64,000 nucleotides of DNA from Ophiobolus disseminans (lineage: Eukaryota > Ascomycota > Dothideomycetes > Pleosporales > Phaeosphaeriaceae): assembly GCA_010093685.1 (NCBI GenBank), contig MU006219.1:1259531-1323530 (forward strand), read 5' to 3'. The position numbers and the translations under genes are program-made. Of this stretch, positions 1-11,633 are shown piece after piece (position 1 is the first letter of the stretch; every line of letters starts with the position of its first letter). Below the pieces are notes generated by a model that saw only the letters and a list, made by a program, of their open reading frames with translations, made no database searches and was not told the DNA's origin.

Positions 1-1175
1 AAAGCGGGACAAGTTGATGTGTTCTGCCGTTGTTCTTCACGACGCAATGGCATCATGTTCTGAAAATAGCATACCACCTGGGCAGTGTACTTCTACCTAC
101 TGGATAACAATTTGTTGTCATGTTAGTGAAGAGCTATTGAGTGGCTCCTCAACAAGGTACAATAGATACGCACGACATTCCAGCGAGGCTGATAACAGGA
201 CATCCCCCCGAATCACGGTCAGCCCTATGAAGCCTTTTCGATTTCCACGACGCGCGTAGTTGCTTGCGGGACGCTTTGAGCAGTCCTTCCAATTGTGCGA
301 TCTACGTATATAGCTATGGAGCACATCGAGTGTCATTATCGACACTAAGGACACCCCAAGATCCCACAAGCACAGAGGCATGTATGTGTAGCTAAGAGGT
401 AGTTGCTTCGAGTACATCAATACTAGGCTTTGTAGTGACAAGACGTCCTCTAAGCTAGAGCAGTCACAGTGGCTCTGTGCATGATGAGTCTCAAGAAAGA
501 GCACGGGACACTACATGTTGCTTTCAATACACCCGTTCAACAGCATCCAAGAGCACTCTGCGGTATCACCGCAGGACATCTTAACCGCGCATGGGCCTTT
601 CCAGTGCGATACCACTTGTGCCAGCGTGGCAACAAAGGAACTCTAGGTAAAGGTGAGAGAACGGCGCCTACGTTGTCCGCTCAGCATTAAACTACCACAA
701 CAGAGCACTAATCGGGAACCCTTTTGCAAGATTGCATGTACCAGGAGCGCCGGTTGAACATCACATGATCATCTTGGCCTGAGTTTGGTACCTCACTTCA
801 CCTCTGCTAGGCTAAAGCGGCCAGTGTGAAGTGCAGCGAGTAACATCTGCGCAGAGTAAGTATAGAAGCTACAACTTTACCTTTGCGGTGCGCTGACGTT
901 CTGTGTCAACATTAAGAACGTAATGACAATGTGGCCGAGTGACATCAAGAGGCGTGATAAGTCGCGCACAAGACATGGTAGACATCTGCTTGGAAGCAAC
1001 GAGTCAGATATAGAATGACACACCCTCGAATCACATATGCTGCTCCACACATTAAAAACGCTATAGTATCGCCGCACACTTCTATCAACAATGATCGCCT
1101 CCTCTCTATACCACAACACTCACGCAAACCCGCTAAACCGAACACAACCCCAAATCCAAATCGCACACATCCCGC
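1..1175. other. no recognisable gene
   Basis: Open frames here are short, overlap on both strands and match no family I know. The longest is a minus-strand frame of about 128 codons at 118-504, with no convincing splice partners. One copy of the 11-mer CACCTGGGCAG lies at 75-85. Confidence 0.5.
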
Positions 1176-2409
1176 TTATCCTCTCCGCCGCGTACTCGTC
1201 CGGCTCCTGACCTCCGTCGCCGAGACCTCCAAATGCGTCCCGCTCCTGCTCTTCTCCAGCGTCACGGGGACATTGCTGGCGCCTGCGCGGAGGTAATCTG
1301 GTTCGTCAGCTTCGATAGCCGCAGGAGTAGCGACATGTATACCCTCGATGAGAACTTTCTCGTCCTCGGGCACAGGCATCGTCGGCTCCTTGACTGCAGA
1401 CTCCGGCTGTCGTGTGCCGAACGGCGGGTCGAAGCGCTTGCGCAGCGTCTCGATCATTTTGCTGAACCAGAACCAGTTGAGGCCATTGAGGGTGAGGTTG
1501 GAGAGGAGGTATGCGGCTGCGAGCCAGAGGGGGACGGACTGGCCGTCTGCGAAGCGCAGGATGTCGTGCTTGAAGCCTGCGTTGCCGACCGTGGTGGTGT
1601 TATTTAGCTTGCCGAACTCGGGGTCTGTGGTGCTGACTACGCCGGCGGTGTAGGCACGGTAGACGTCGTTGAAAACGCGGACGGAGTTGTATGTTCCCCA
1701 GCAGAGGCGGCAGGAGAAGAAGGTGAAGAGTAGGACGATGCCATTCACAAACTGCAGGGTTGAGCCCGTCATGTTGAGCTTGTCGCAGAACCAGTGGATG
1801 TTAAGGAAGGGCGAGGAGAGCTCGTAGAGGATAAAGGTCGGTGCGTAGAAATTTACGAATGGTCGCTATGAGTATAGTCAGCATCCTTGGGCTCATACTC
1901 GCTCGCTGTGGCATGAGTCGACTTACGAAGCCCAGCGAGAAGACGCAGAGCGCTGAAAGGGCATGACACAGCATGCCAATACCAAAGATTTGGACATTCT
2001 GCAGCGTGATAACCAGATCCCATAGGAAATAGCCTCCAGCAAATGCCTGGATCAAGCCTGATGCACCTGTATAGCCATGTACGCGCTCCTTTGTGTCCAT
2101 GCCAGACCTCTCCGTGTCCGTCCACATGACCCAGAGAGCGAGGGTGCACACCACCACGCTCTGCGTGAACGAAACAACATGCACATCCCAGTTCAGCTTC
2201 GTGCGCCTGTTGAAGGCGGGGTATTTCCGTGGCAAGAAGTAGCGCGAGATGGCTGGCGAGACAAATTTGTTGATTATGTAGTAGACGGTGTAGGCAAGCG
2301 CAACCTCGTGGTAATGCAGCGGCAGCGTCTTGAGGGACAAGTAGTCGGCGACCTTCTCGACATACGGAGCGAGGAATGCCGGCCGTGGCAGCGGGAAGGG
2401 ATCGTGCAT
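1176..2409 (-). CDS. TLC (TRAM/LAG1/CLN8) domain membrane protein
   Basis: Predicted polytopic membrane protein of about 390 aa in two exons (2409-1927 and 1865-1176). The 61-nt intron at 1866-1926 has a GTAAGT donor and joins in phase 0. The spliced protein holds the TLC signature: a helix with WDVHVVSFTQS near residue 75, GYFLWDLV near 125, and FLNIHWFCDKL just after the intron. Several hydrophobic helices follow. The last 90 residues are polar and rich in Glu, Pro and Arg, and are probably cytosolic. TLC proteins include ceramide synthases and TMEM56/TLCD-type lipid regulators. I see no Lag1 homeobox or clear His-His ceramide-synthase motif, so a TLCD/TMEM56-like role is more likely. Substrate unknown. 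Confidence 0.85.
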
Positions 2410-3026
2410 TGTTCTGTGAGCGATGATGTGGGGTGCAGCCGCCGCGGAGGTGTGATGTAAGGGAGGTCCTCTAGGAGCGTGAACAGGCAGGAGCGAGCAG
2501 CTAGTTCAGGAGGGAAGGCTGCGACGATGGCAGGACAGAGCGTCTTTATGGGGTCACCGCAGTAGCACCGTCATCCAGGCCGCACTCGATGTTGCCTGAC
2601 AAAGGTGTGCACGCGGAGACGGCATCGAGTCCAAGATTGGGGAAGCTCAAAGCCGAGCTCCGTTTAGCGAGCCGAGCTGAGGCACACGACATCGCTGAGG
2701 CGGACGCTGACAAGTCGCGATAGCCACAAGACCACGTCATTTTTGCGTTTGACTAACACTGTTTGAATCGCATAGCCACGTGAACCCACGCACTGCGGTG
2801 TTTGTAGAGTCTAGATATGTGAGTGCGACGATGCCGCGTTGCTGCAAGAAGGCGACGCACGACGTCATCCCTGCCGCTGCCGTCCTACACGGACCCTGAA
2901 ATGGATGCGCCATGAATCCCCAATATGAAAGCCGATCTGGTGCACCACAAGCAAAGCCAAAGCGCCAAAGGAAATGGGATATCATGAATACAGAACTGTA
3001 GAGAAAATTCGCCGCGCAGCTTGAAC
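2410..3026. other. intergenic, no gene seen
   Basis: It lies between two minus-strand genes, so it should hold the 3' end of the upstream gene and the promoter of the TLC gene. No conserved frame or RNA was recognised. Confidence 0.5.
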
Positions 3027-4256
3027 TCAAAACAGGTCCAGCTGAATGTTGTGCTTCAGCCAGCAGCCCTTACACATATCATCTCTCAGCTTCACCGCAT
3101 AAGCCTCAAGAAACAGTGCTCCAACGTAAGATGTCCGTTCGATCTTGTCGAGAAGAGAGTAAAACTCTTGCAACGTCTTGTAGCTTTGTATCTTTCGAGG
3201 CACTTGAGGAGGTGCAACGGTAGGGGCTGACACTGACGACGAAGATGAGGAAGTTTTGCGCAGCATACCGTCTGGATCATGATGCACTCCTTGAGTAACC
3301 TTCGGGAGAGACGACGGTGGCGTCGGCAGCCTGTGTGACTTGCCTTTCGCCAGTTTTGACGCGAGATCATGTGACACCGTGAGATTGGGGGTATGGCCCG
3401 GATCCGACGACTTTTGCGCTCCGTGGTTACTGTTCGAGATTTGTCTGCTTCCACTCATGCCAATCGGATCCGACACAGTCGATGATGAGACTGTACTCTC
3501 TTCTCCTTCGAGATTCATCTGAAGATCCAAATGTGTGCCAATCCACAACGCCCAGCTCGCCTCAGTGATGTCCTCGGTCATAAAGATGAACCGCAAGGCA
3601 AGCGTCATCTCATGCTCGTTTTGATACGGATAGAACTTGTTGGTCTGGCTGTGTTTTCCGCCTGGAACCTCCTCTGGATCCTCGACGAAGGGGTCCATGA
3701 TGCCGAGCTCATAGTTTACCTTCCAGTTGAGCTCTTCGTTCAAGTCCTTGTCGTGCATTGGCATGAGTTTTCCGTCCCAGAGAAGGCGCTCCGCAACCAG
3801 AAACACTTTTCGCATGTGCGGTGTTGCTTTTCGCACCCGCAGGCAAACAGGGCAACGGAAGGGTACTGGAGGCTGAACATCCTCCCGATGGTGGAGCTGG
3901 TGCCAAGAATCGTACGGCATCAGTCCTAGTGGGTATGGCACCCAGTGGAAATTCTCACATAGCTTGCTGTCGGGATGCGGCTGATGTAATACAACAGGCT
4001 TGTAGACTGACGTTGGGCCGTCTAGTGGAGTTGATGGCTTTTCTGGTGGCAGTGTAAATGTAAACTCCTGTCCCGGCTTGTGTGCAACTGTACGGGCACA
4101 TGCTGGATGTATTCGAAATCTCGATTGACCTGTGGCTGAGAAGGTGTGCTCAGGAGCTGAGGGCGTCATGTTGGCATTCGTGTTCCTTTGTAATTTTGTG
4201 ACGAGTGGAAGTTCCCACTGGATGTCCATTGCCCGCTTGCGTGAGTTTGGAGCCAT
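3027..4256 (-). CDS. hypothetical protein with CxxC pairs
   Basis: Single uninterrupted frame of 409 aa. I do not recognise the family. The N-terminus is basic (MAPNSRKRAMD) and could be nuclear. The middle (residues about 60-250) looks like a folded domain rich in Trp, Tyr, Pro and His, including a CPVC motif near residue 135. A long low-complexity Ser/Pro/Lys region follows (about 255-350). The C-terminal 50 residues return to folded-looking sequence with an MCKGCW motif. The two CxxC motifs could bind zinc, but this is inference. It faces the mitochondrial seryl-tRNA synthetase gene across a short divergent promoter. Confidence 0.75.
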   Translation of the reverse strand: MAPNSRKRAMDIQWELPLVTKLQRNTNANMTPSAPEHTFSATGQSRFRIHPACARTVAHKPGQEFTFTLPPEKPSTPLDGPTSVYKPVVLHQPHPDSKLCENFHWVPYPLGLMPYDSWHQLHHREDVQPPVPFRCPVCLRVRKATPHMRKVFLVAERLLWDGKLMPMHDKDLNEELNWKVNYELGIMDPFVEDPEEVPGGKHSQTNKFYPYQNEHEMTLALRFIFMTEDITEASWALWIGTHLDLQMNLEGEESTVSSSTVSDPIGMSGSRQISNSNHGAQKSSDPGHTPNLTVSHDLASKLAKGKSHRLPTPPSSLPKVTQGVHHDPDGMLRKTSSSSSSVSAPTVAPPQVPRKIQSYKTLQEFYSLLDKIERTSYVGALFLEAYAVKLRDDMCKGCWLKHNIQLDLF

Positions 4257-4534
4257 GGTGGTTTGGCTGGCGGGATAGGTGGTGGCATGGGAAGAGCGGT
4301 ATCATAGTTATATATATAACAGTCAGCCCTAGGGTCCGTTTATTAGTGAGTGTGAACCATGATTGTGTGAGGCTGCTTGATGAGAGTGAGCGATTCGTGG
4401 TTGAAGAGTGAGGGGTGACGCGACGGGATTAGATTTAGCAGGGATCGGGGATCTCGGCTTTAGCGTGGAGCTACGCCAAAAAGTTAGTGGCGGAGTACAT
4501 GTCATTCCATCTTGATTTCCTCAATGGCACAACG
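4257..4534. promoter_or_regulatory. divergent intergenic promoter region
   Basis: About 280 nt separate the start codons of the minus-strand unknown gene and the plus-strand seryl-tRNA synthetase. An AT run with TATATATAA lies near 4310. A shared bidirectional promoter is inferred from layout only. Confidence 0.4.
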
Positions 4535-6064
4535 ATGACACTCCTTCGAAGATCTTTCATAGACCGCCCAGTCGCTACAGCGCAATGTTTACATGCTCGA
4601 AATGCACCTCTACGGTTACGGAATCCCGCCGGACGCACCTACACCAGGCCTGCATTCGCGCCGAAGCCGATTATCGACATAAAGCACATTCGGCAAAATC
4701 CAGGGCTCTACGAACAAAATTGCATAGACCGTAACTATGCCGCGCACAGCAAGTCGTCATGGCGTATAATAGAGCTTCACGAGCAATGGCTAGCATTACA
4801 ACAAAGCGCCCGGTCACTACGAGCGCGCAACAATCAACTTCGCGCACTGCTGTCAAAAGGTGCTTCACGGATGAAGGAGGCGGACGGTGCGAAAGAAGTT
4901 CCGATGAAGCAGGGTGTGATCGAAGAGGCGAAGGCGCTGAAAACGCAGCTCAGCGCCATCGAAGCGCAAGAAACTTGGCTGCAGGACGAGATTGAGGGTC
5001 TGGCACAGGATTTGCCCAATCTGAGCAGCGTACACACACCGGTTGGGACTAAAGCCGACGTGACGGGTTATATCAACCAAGACGGACTAGAAGGAGCCTT
5101 GGGTTCTAACAAAGTCGGGAAGTCGCATGTTGACATCGGGCAAGAATTAGGCATACTAGATTTCTCAGGCTCGGCGCAGACATCGGGTTGGGGCTGGTAT
5201 TTTCTTGTCGGAGATGGCGCTATGCTGGAGCAAGCACTTGTGCAGTATGCACTGAGCGTAGCGCGGGGGAAGGGCTGGAAAGCAGTCGCTCCGCCATCCT
5301 TGGTCTACTCGCACATTGCTTCGGCATGCGGTTTCCAGCCAAGGGACCAGAATGGAGAACAGCAGATATACGCTGTCGAGCAGTCCGAAAAAGACAAGTC
5401 GAAACCTCAACTAGCACTTGCGGGTACAGCTGAAATCCCACTGGCCGGTATGAAGGCAAACCAGACTCTGGAAGACTCGCAGCTACCGCTGAAAACGGTC
5501 GGAGTGAGTAGGTGCTATCGAGCGGAAGCCGGTGCCAGAGGAGCAGATACCAAGGGTCTCTACCGGGTGCATGAGTTCACCAAGGTCGAGATGTTCGCTT
5601 GGACATTGCCAGACAATGCTGGTGACGATCACTTCACGCCCTCATCTACCCCAAGTTCTGGAACGATCTTTGAGGAAATGCTGTCAATACAGAAGGAGGT
5701 TTTAAAGTCCCTTGGTCTCCATTGCAGGATATTGGAGATGTCCACGACCGACCTTGGTGCCAGCGCAACCAGGAAGGTCGACATGGAGGCCCTCTTCCCG
5801 TCTCGAAAGGAAAAAGATGAAGGATGGGGTGAGGTCACGTCAACGTCGATGTGTACAGACTATCAGAGCCGACGACTGCACACTCGAGCGCGCATCAGTG
5901 GCAAACTCGAGTTCCCTCACACACTGAATGGCACTGCTCTTGCGGTGCCCCGAGTACTTGCAGCGATATTGGAGCACCACTGGAATGATGAAGAGGGCAC
6001 CGTGACGATACCCGAGGTTCTACGGCCTTTCATGGGAGGACAGGAGAAGATCGAGAAGTCATAA
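4535..6064 (+). CDS. seryl-tRNA synthetase, probably mitochondrial
   Basis: Class II aminoacyl-tRNA synthetase that charges tRNA-Ser; equivalent to yeast DIA4. Single exon. I start at 4535 (MTLLRRSF), which gives a 509-aa protein with an Arg/Ser-rich presequence; an ATG at 4487 adds 16 residues. The N-terminal coiled-coil arm runs from IIDIKHIRQNP to about residue 160 with the expected heptads. The catalytic core shows motif 2 (SRCYRAEAGARGADTKGLYR, then HEFTKVE) and motif 3 (NGTALAVPRVLAAILEHHW), ending TIPEVLRPFMGG as bacterial and mitochondrial SerRS do. Length and order match the organellar type rather than the cytosolic one. Mitochondrial location is inferred from the presequence. Confidence 0.95.
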   Translation: MTLLRRSFIDRPVATAQCLHARNAPLRLRNPAGRTYTRPAFAPKPIIDIKHIRQNPGLYEQNCIDRNYAAHSKSSWRIIELHEQWLALQQSARSLRARNNQLRALLSKGASRMKEADGAKEVPMKQGVIEEAKALKTQLSAIEAQETWLQDEIEGLAQDLPNLSSVHTPVGTKADVTGYINQDGLEGALGSNKVGKSHVDIGQELGILDFSGSAQTSGWGWYFLVGDGAMLEQALVQYALSVARGKGWKAVAPPSLVYSHIASACGFQPRDQNGEQQIYAVEQSEKDKSKPQLALAGTAEIPLAGMKANQTLEDSQLPLKTVGVSRCYRAEAGARGADTKGLYRVHEFTKVEMFAWTLPDNAGDDHFTPSSTPSSGTIFEEMLSIQKEVLKSLGLHCRILEMSTTDLGASATRKVDMEALFPSRKEKDEGWGEVTSTSMCTDYQSRRLHTRARISGKLEFPHTLNGTALAVPRVLAAILEHHWNDEEGTVTIPEVLRPFMGGQEKIEKS

Positions 6065-6828
6065 ACAAAGCATAACCGCACGATTCACGACGACTGTCAC
6101 GAGATGAGATGACTCTGTATGATTGTAGATAGTGTAGATATATTGCGTCACACGTGGCTAGTGGTTGGGTAGCATAGCCGGAAAGTTAGTCCACGCCAGG
6201 TTCACCACTGCAACGACGGGAGCATCCTGTGGCCCACACTTCTCAACGCCAGCTTGCTGCCCTGCATGCTCGCCATGATTTTCTCCAATCCGCTGGCCGA
6301 GCCGCGGCATCCCAGGTGTTCGCCATCGAGGCTGAATCAGAGCTTGGCCCGGGTAGCAGCGGCGATTGGTGCACAGTCCTCCGTCCCTCTCGCTGCAGGC
6401 CGTCGTGCATGGGACCAGCTTGCATGTGGGTTAACGGGCATGTGAGCATCGCCACAGCCGTTGTTGTCTGCTCCTGCAGCCTCCTTGAAACGCTCGTTAC
6501 TTGTGCTGCGAAACAGCGTCTTTGATCACGACGGCGCCCTTGGTCGAGTCCCAGCCCACCCTTCACAGCGTCGCATCTGAGGTGGGGTCAGACTGCCGCA
6601 CCCGCGCTCTCCAGCCTCGTAGCGACGACAACACCCGCCGCTGCACTCGTGCGAAGACGGTTACCCGCAGCCACACTGTCTTGACGCACCCCTCTCAACA
6701 ACAGAGGTGTAACCTCACCCCAGCCATCTACAGTGTATCGCATATCTCGAGCGCGAATCTGCAGAAGAGTCTTTGGGTGACTCGAACGGTAAACACACGT
6801 AAGAGTTGGCATATCAGAGCCGCGGCGC
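6065..6828. other. intergenic / 5' region of the BTB gene
   Basis: GC-rich stretch with open frames on both strands, none resembling a known protein. It probably contains the terminator of the synthetase gene and the promoter and long leader of the BTB gene. Confidence 0.45.
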
Positions 6829-8353
6829 ATGGTTTCCTACCCAGACTCGCAGAGCGCCGAGCGCACGCTGGCCATCCGCCGCCCGCCATCAGTCTCGTCG
6901 CATTCCTCGCGCGCATCCACCGTGAGAAGGCACCGGCCGCACCGATCACATTTCGGAGGCACGACATATCAGCCGCAGAATGAGTTCCCGGTCTTTACGC
7001 ACACGGGCGACGTCGAGATCGTCATCAGCAACGGGCGCAAAGAGCAGCGATATGTACTGCACAAGCTGATTCTGACGCAATGTTCGGGCTTCTTCGAGGC
7101 CGGGACCAGCGAGGAGTGGTCGAATGCTGGAGAGGGATCCAGTGTGTCGCAGAACTCAGCGGCGTTGGCGAGGGTGCCATCCGGTGCGCGCCAGGAGAAG
7201 ACAAGATGGAGATACGAGCTGGATTGGGGCAAGGGCGAGGATGATCTGCCCATGCTTGTGCAGAAGGTGCGCATTCTACATTCTGGAGACTACCTGCCTT
7301 GGACTTACATGTGCATAGAAGACACAGCCTACAATGTTCGGCGGCGACGCAACACCGCCAGCGCAACCACCACCCGCCCGCAACAAGCCCACGGCTCCCC
7401 AGTCAGGCTTCTTCCGCAGCATGGCCAACTTCTCCACCCTCCACGTTCCAGCCGCCGAAAGCGACCCCGACGACGACACCTTCCGCGACTACGACAATCT
7501 CTTCAAGATCTTCTACAACTACTCGCCCGCACTTGATGCCGTAAACATCGCAAGCGCATATGTCGAATGCAAATCCCTCCTACTGATCGCAGACATGTAC
7601 GATGCGCTCGAGGTCATCGGGCCGCGTGTAGACCACCACCTCCTGCGCTTCCAAGGCCGGCTGTGGAAGCAAATAGCAAAGTACCCGCCCAGCTATCTCA
7701 AACTCGGCTACATGGCGCGCAGCAAAGCCATCTTCGCAGAAGCCATGGTACACGTAGTCGGACAATGGCCGCAGGGCATCAACCAACTGCGCGGCCAGAT
7801 TGCCGAGCCCGTCATCGAGCTCATAGAAGACAAAGTCGACGAAACAGACGAACTCAAAGCCAAAATAGAAGTCAAGCTCTTCCGCCTCTCCCTCACAACG
7901 TCCCGCGGCGAACGCGTCTCGCCCTCGAGTAACTGGCTCGACTGGCTCGCCGTCTCCCTCTTTAGACAATGGCTCGCGGAAAATACAAACCCCCCGCCCG
8001 CTCCTATACTCAAAGCCCCTCGCGCACCCGGCTCCCGCAACGGCGACAACGCGCCTCTACCCCCGCCACCCGCCTTCAACACCGGTCGCGTATTTCGCCT
8101 CCTCGGCCAGGGTGGCTCGAGCTACCTCAACCACGACGAATGCAAGCGGTTCCTGCGCCTGAATCCAGACCAGTATAATCGCGATAATCTGCGGCGCTTT
8201 GAGCGCCGCATCGACGAGATGAAAGTCAAGGCTATGGACACTGTGAAGCCGCTCATGCGCAATTTCCTGGAGCTGGATTTACGAGAAGGCGGATTGCCGT
8301 ATCTGACGTGTACGCGTATCGATCCGCAGGATTTCCCGTGGGATGAATCATGA
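6829..8353 (+). CDS. BTB/POZ domain protein
   Basis: Two exons (6829-7266 and 7319-8353) with a 52-nt intron (GTGCGC donor, CATAG acceptor) joined in phase 0, giving about 490 aa. Residues about 60-110 form the start of a BTB fold (GDVEIVISNG, then YVLHKLILTQCSGFFEAG). The fold resumes after the intron (FKIFYNYSPALDAVNIASAY, then ECKSLLLIADMYDALEVIG). A helical BACK-like region and a Pro-rich linker follow. BTB proteins dimerise and often act as Cul3 adaptors or transcriptional regulators. No Kelch, MATH or zinc-finger partner domain is visible. The Ser/Arg-rich N-terminus is probably disordered. Specific function unknown. Confidence 0.85.
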
Positions 8354-9929
8354 GGAAGAGGAGGAGATATGGATATAGGTGTTTGGGCTGGCATGCTTGG
8401 GATGGCGCATTATTGAGATTGAGGTTTTGGTTATTTTGGCGCCAGATACCCTTGGGATATTGGGAGAATATGTTGGTTGCTTGTTCGATATTGCTGTTAT
8501 ATGGGTTGATCTTACGATACCACGAAGAAGAAGGACGGGAGTAATGAGATCATGGTTCAGATAGGCAGACAAGTGTACGCTGGCCGTGCGCATCTGCAGA
8601 GGAGAGATTAGGTGGTGAAGACGATATGAGATACATGGACTCGTAACTTTGTTGAAGAAAGCGTGACGTGACGTGATCTGTGTACGAAGATGTAAGCAAA
8701 GCTTTTTACCAACCCTAACAACCTACCCCATCTCCACACTGACCATTCAACCAACTCGCCTTCCAACTCCCATCCTTCAAACTGCCCCCCAAACTACCCC
8801 CCAAACTACCCTATCCCGCTTTCCATCCACGACATGTTTGCACGCAGGACAAGACTACACACCATCATAACTGCGAGAAGGAATAGCAAAATGTGGATAT
8901 CTCGAATCGAGGGGTACGTAGATGATATCATGCAACGTCGCCGAAGTGTTCCGCTGACCTTGCTTCGGAGCAGATATACCATATCGTCAAGCAGTTGCGG
9001 TAGCTTTACATCATCTCTAGCACTAGCGCTGTGATAGTCGCCACTATGACGATCGTGCGGGATCGGGCGAAAAGGCTGGGGCCGAGGTCCTGTTCCTGCG
9101 TGATTGACACAGTGCTTGGAGGGGGGAGATGGTCTTTGACGGTACGCTATCTGCATGACGAGGTGGATCCATGTTACGCTTGCAAGGTACCCGGGGCTGC
9201 TTCGATTTGTTCTTGACGAATGCCTGTCATGCATGCATTTGTACTTGGCCCCGTCGGACGCTCGCTCTGTGGATGAATTCATCACTGACAAAGCGCCCAT
9301 CAAATCCATCACTTCAGACTGACGTCCCGTCGAAAGCTTTGGCACGGTTATCGATGTGATGCTTGTGTGCATCGAGTACCCTTATCGGATCTACGCCAAT
9401 AGCTATTGTCCAAACTACTTTTCCTGGCCGCTTGCGCTCGGGTCGGGCCTTCGAATCACCACGTTTGGTAACTTTGGGGTGATTGCTTCCTATCCAGGTA
9501 TCTGCTGGGATGATCCAGAAGTCGAGACTGCAGTTTGTGTTGATCACGTGTCCCGCTGCTCTTGAAGGTGACTCGGGCGGTACACTCTGTGCTAGGTCGA
9601 GCGCGATGCACATGGGGAGGATTCCGTATGGTATACAGACTCTTCATCTGTCTTGGTATTTCCAGGCCGCGTATCGTAGTTGGTGTACATCTTGTTGATC
9701 GACAAATCTAGGAAAAGGGGTGAGATTCGACATCTAGTTGCATGGCGTGAGCATCGTGTTGACACTGAAGCGTATGGGCGGTGGGAGTCTCCGAAGCTGG
9801 ACTGGCACAGCTGAGGGCGTGCATAAGAAGGCCCGCCGACGGTCGTTATTGAAGGTTTCAGCCAACGCGACGTTAACCAGCTCTTCTTATCTCGACAAGA
9901 CTCTTCCCCCTCAGCACCCGATTGCAATC
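8354..9929. other. intergenic region upstream of the hydrophobin gene
   Basis: It holds the 3' end of the BTB gene, a C-rich stretch near 8700-8820, a weak minus-strand coding candidate (listed separately) and the hydrophobin promoter. No TATA box of clear consensus was seen close to the hydrophobin start. Confidence 0.4.
8806..9613 (-). CDS. possible hypothetical gene (weak)
   Basis: Two neighbouring minus-strand open frames (9613-9314 and 9372-8806) have protein-like composition. The second ends in a hydrophobic helix (HILLFLLAVMMVCSLVL), which would suit a C-terminal membrane anchor. I found no splice pair that joins them convincingly and recognise no family. They may be exons of one gene or chance frames. 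Confidence 0.2.
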
Positions 9930-10272
9930 ATGCAGTACATCATTGTCCTCGCTTCTCTCCTCTCCCTTACCTTCGCTGCCCCAACTACACTCGACACCCG
10001 CGCAGGTGTTTGTGGAGGAGTTCGCGTTCCGGTATGCTGCCAGCTCGACGTTCTTGGTCTTTCGGACTTAAACTGTGCGAACGGTAAGTGATCCGTTGCC
10101 GGCTTCTGCCATGGAACCCATGTCCTCTCAATAAGCCACAGGACTGACTATGTTAGCTGGACCGGTTGCGACAACCGCAGAATTCAAGGCCCTGTGCGCA
10201 CAGACGGGTACTACCGCTCAGTGTTGTGTTGGCGCACTAGGCACTAATGCACTCTTCTGCACCGGTGCATAG
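9930..10272 (+). CDS. class II hydrophobin
   Basis: Small secreted amphipathic protein that self-assembles at air-water and hyphal surfaces. Two exons (9930-10083, 10157-10272) with a 73-nt intron (GTAAGT donor, TTAG acceptor, phase 1) give 89 aa. A signal peptide (MQYIIVLASLLSLTFAAP) is followed by the eight-cysteine pattern C-CC-C-C-CC-C. Spacings are 7, 11, 15, 8 and 10 residues, with a three-residue tail. The X11, X8 and X10 spacings fit class II (cerato-ulmin family, in which X9-10, X11, X16, X8-9 and X10 are usual). The first spacing is shorter than usual. It ends FCTGA. It is not clustered with other surface-protein genes. Confidence 0.93.
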
Positions 10273-11022
10273 ATGCATTGAGGCTATCAGGGGCGCTTCG
10301 ATGGGAGTTGGGATGTGGAACTGATGCCATAATGAGGAGCGAGAGGATGTGATGGGGAGTAAACGAGAGTTTTCTAGCTGTACCCACCATGTATGACAGA
10401 AAGAATCAAACCTGGAAGGATCGTGCATCGTCTTCAAACAGAAACTCGCTGACAATTTCTCTTTGCATTCGACATGGATGACATGAAGTCTTGACAGCTC
10501 TTCGGGAGCAGTGAGTTGATGCGCGTAATCGTATTAATACTTGGATACAGAGCGCTGTAGCTCTTAGGCCGAGTTTGTAAAGTGAGCCATAGGACTCGAA
10601 GGTGACAGCACTCTTACACTTGTGTCGGGTTGCATGGGAGACAGTCTGCAGAACTCCACAGGAGGAGAGAAGTGCGCTTGTAACGATTCTATAAGATGAG
10701 GCAGGCGCGCACGTTATTGTCGCGTGTTTTGCGCATTGCACCTGCTCGCGTCAGGAAAGGAAAGAGCGACCTATTCAGAGTAGCGTTCATGCTCATGTCA
10801 GCCGAGAGTACGTGTATCTGCTCAGCAACGTCAGGATATAATTTTGAAAGATGAGCATAGAATTCCCTGCGCATCATAGTAGATGTACTGTGCTTGCTTA
10901 AGCTTAGTCAAGCGCTCTGCGCCATCGCTGCTGTTAAGCCAGATGATGCCGTCCTGCATAATATCAGACAACTGTATCCGAAATTCGAAATGCTCGCCTC
11001 CATGCTTCATCTTTCTCCTCCG
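10273..11022. other. intergenic, convergent 3' region
   Basis: It lies between the 3' ends of the hydrophobin gene and the E2 gene. No supported frame or RNA was seen. Confidence 0.5.
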
Positions 11023-11633
11023 TCACTCCTCCAAGCTGTCTCGCACGCACTTCCGCACGCGCTTCTTGAACTCTGGAGTATTGTCTCGCCACAGTGACGC
11101 TGCTTCGACGTTGGCCGGTGACTCGTCGTTCGGGCTCGACAGCATCGATATGACTGAGAGGAGGATCGTCTCGGGTGTTTGTACTGGTGACCAGCGCTCT
11201 GACGCCGATTCGTAGCCGTATTTGTCTTCCTCGGGTGGGTGGAGGATCGAGATGCAGACTTCGCCGTTCTGGTAGACTATGCGTTGCGTTAGCATGCAAC
11301 ACATCAATCAACTTGTGTAGTGAGCGCTCACTGTTTGGGTGGAAGATGGATGTCTCGAAGCGCATCTTTGGTGGCAGTAGCGGGTATTCGATCGGGAAAT
11401 TCAGTCTTGCGCGAAAAAAGCCCCCTAAATACTCGATTAGTGCTACCCGACGTTACTTTCGTGGCTGAAATACCTCCATAGAACTTGGTGTCATCATCGA
11501 TCATCAACATAACCTCCCACTCGAAGACATTGCTGTCCACTAGTCCACAGCTGATGCCTGATATGCTTTTGTCGTTCTGCATTTGTTTGAGCTGACGAGA
11601 CAAGAGCCCCGCTGCCGCAGATGAGGAGGCCAT
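11023..11633 (-). CDS. ubiquitin-conjugating enzyme E2, UBE2G/Ubc7 type
   Basis: Accepts ubiquitin from E1 as a thioester and passes it to substrates with an E3. Three exons (11633-11474, 11424-11332, 11276-11023) with introns of 49 and 55 nt give 168 aa, close to the 165-170 aa of UBE2G1/UBE2G2. The UBC fold is complete: FEWEVML, RFETSIFHPN, and the active site NGEVCISILH with the catalytic Cys at about residue 92. The long acidic loop typical of this subfamily follows (PPEEDKYGYESASERWSP). Ubc7-type enzymes act in ER-associated degradation. The sequence resembles UBE2G1 more than UBE2G2, so the exact orthologue is open. The first junction adds one Gly compared with relatives. Confidence 0.93.

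Noticed and set aside
118..504. Minus-strand frame of 128 codons
   Set aside because: No family resemblance, poor composition and no neighbouring exon with matching phase.
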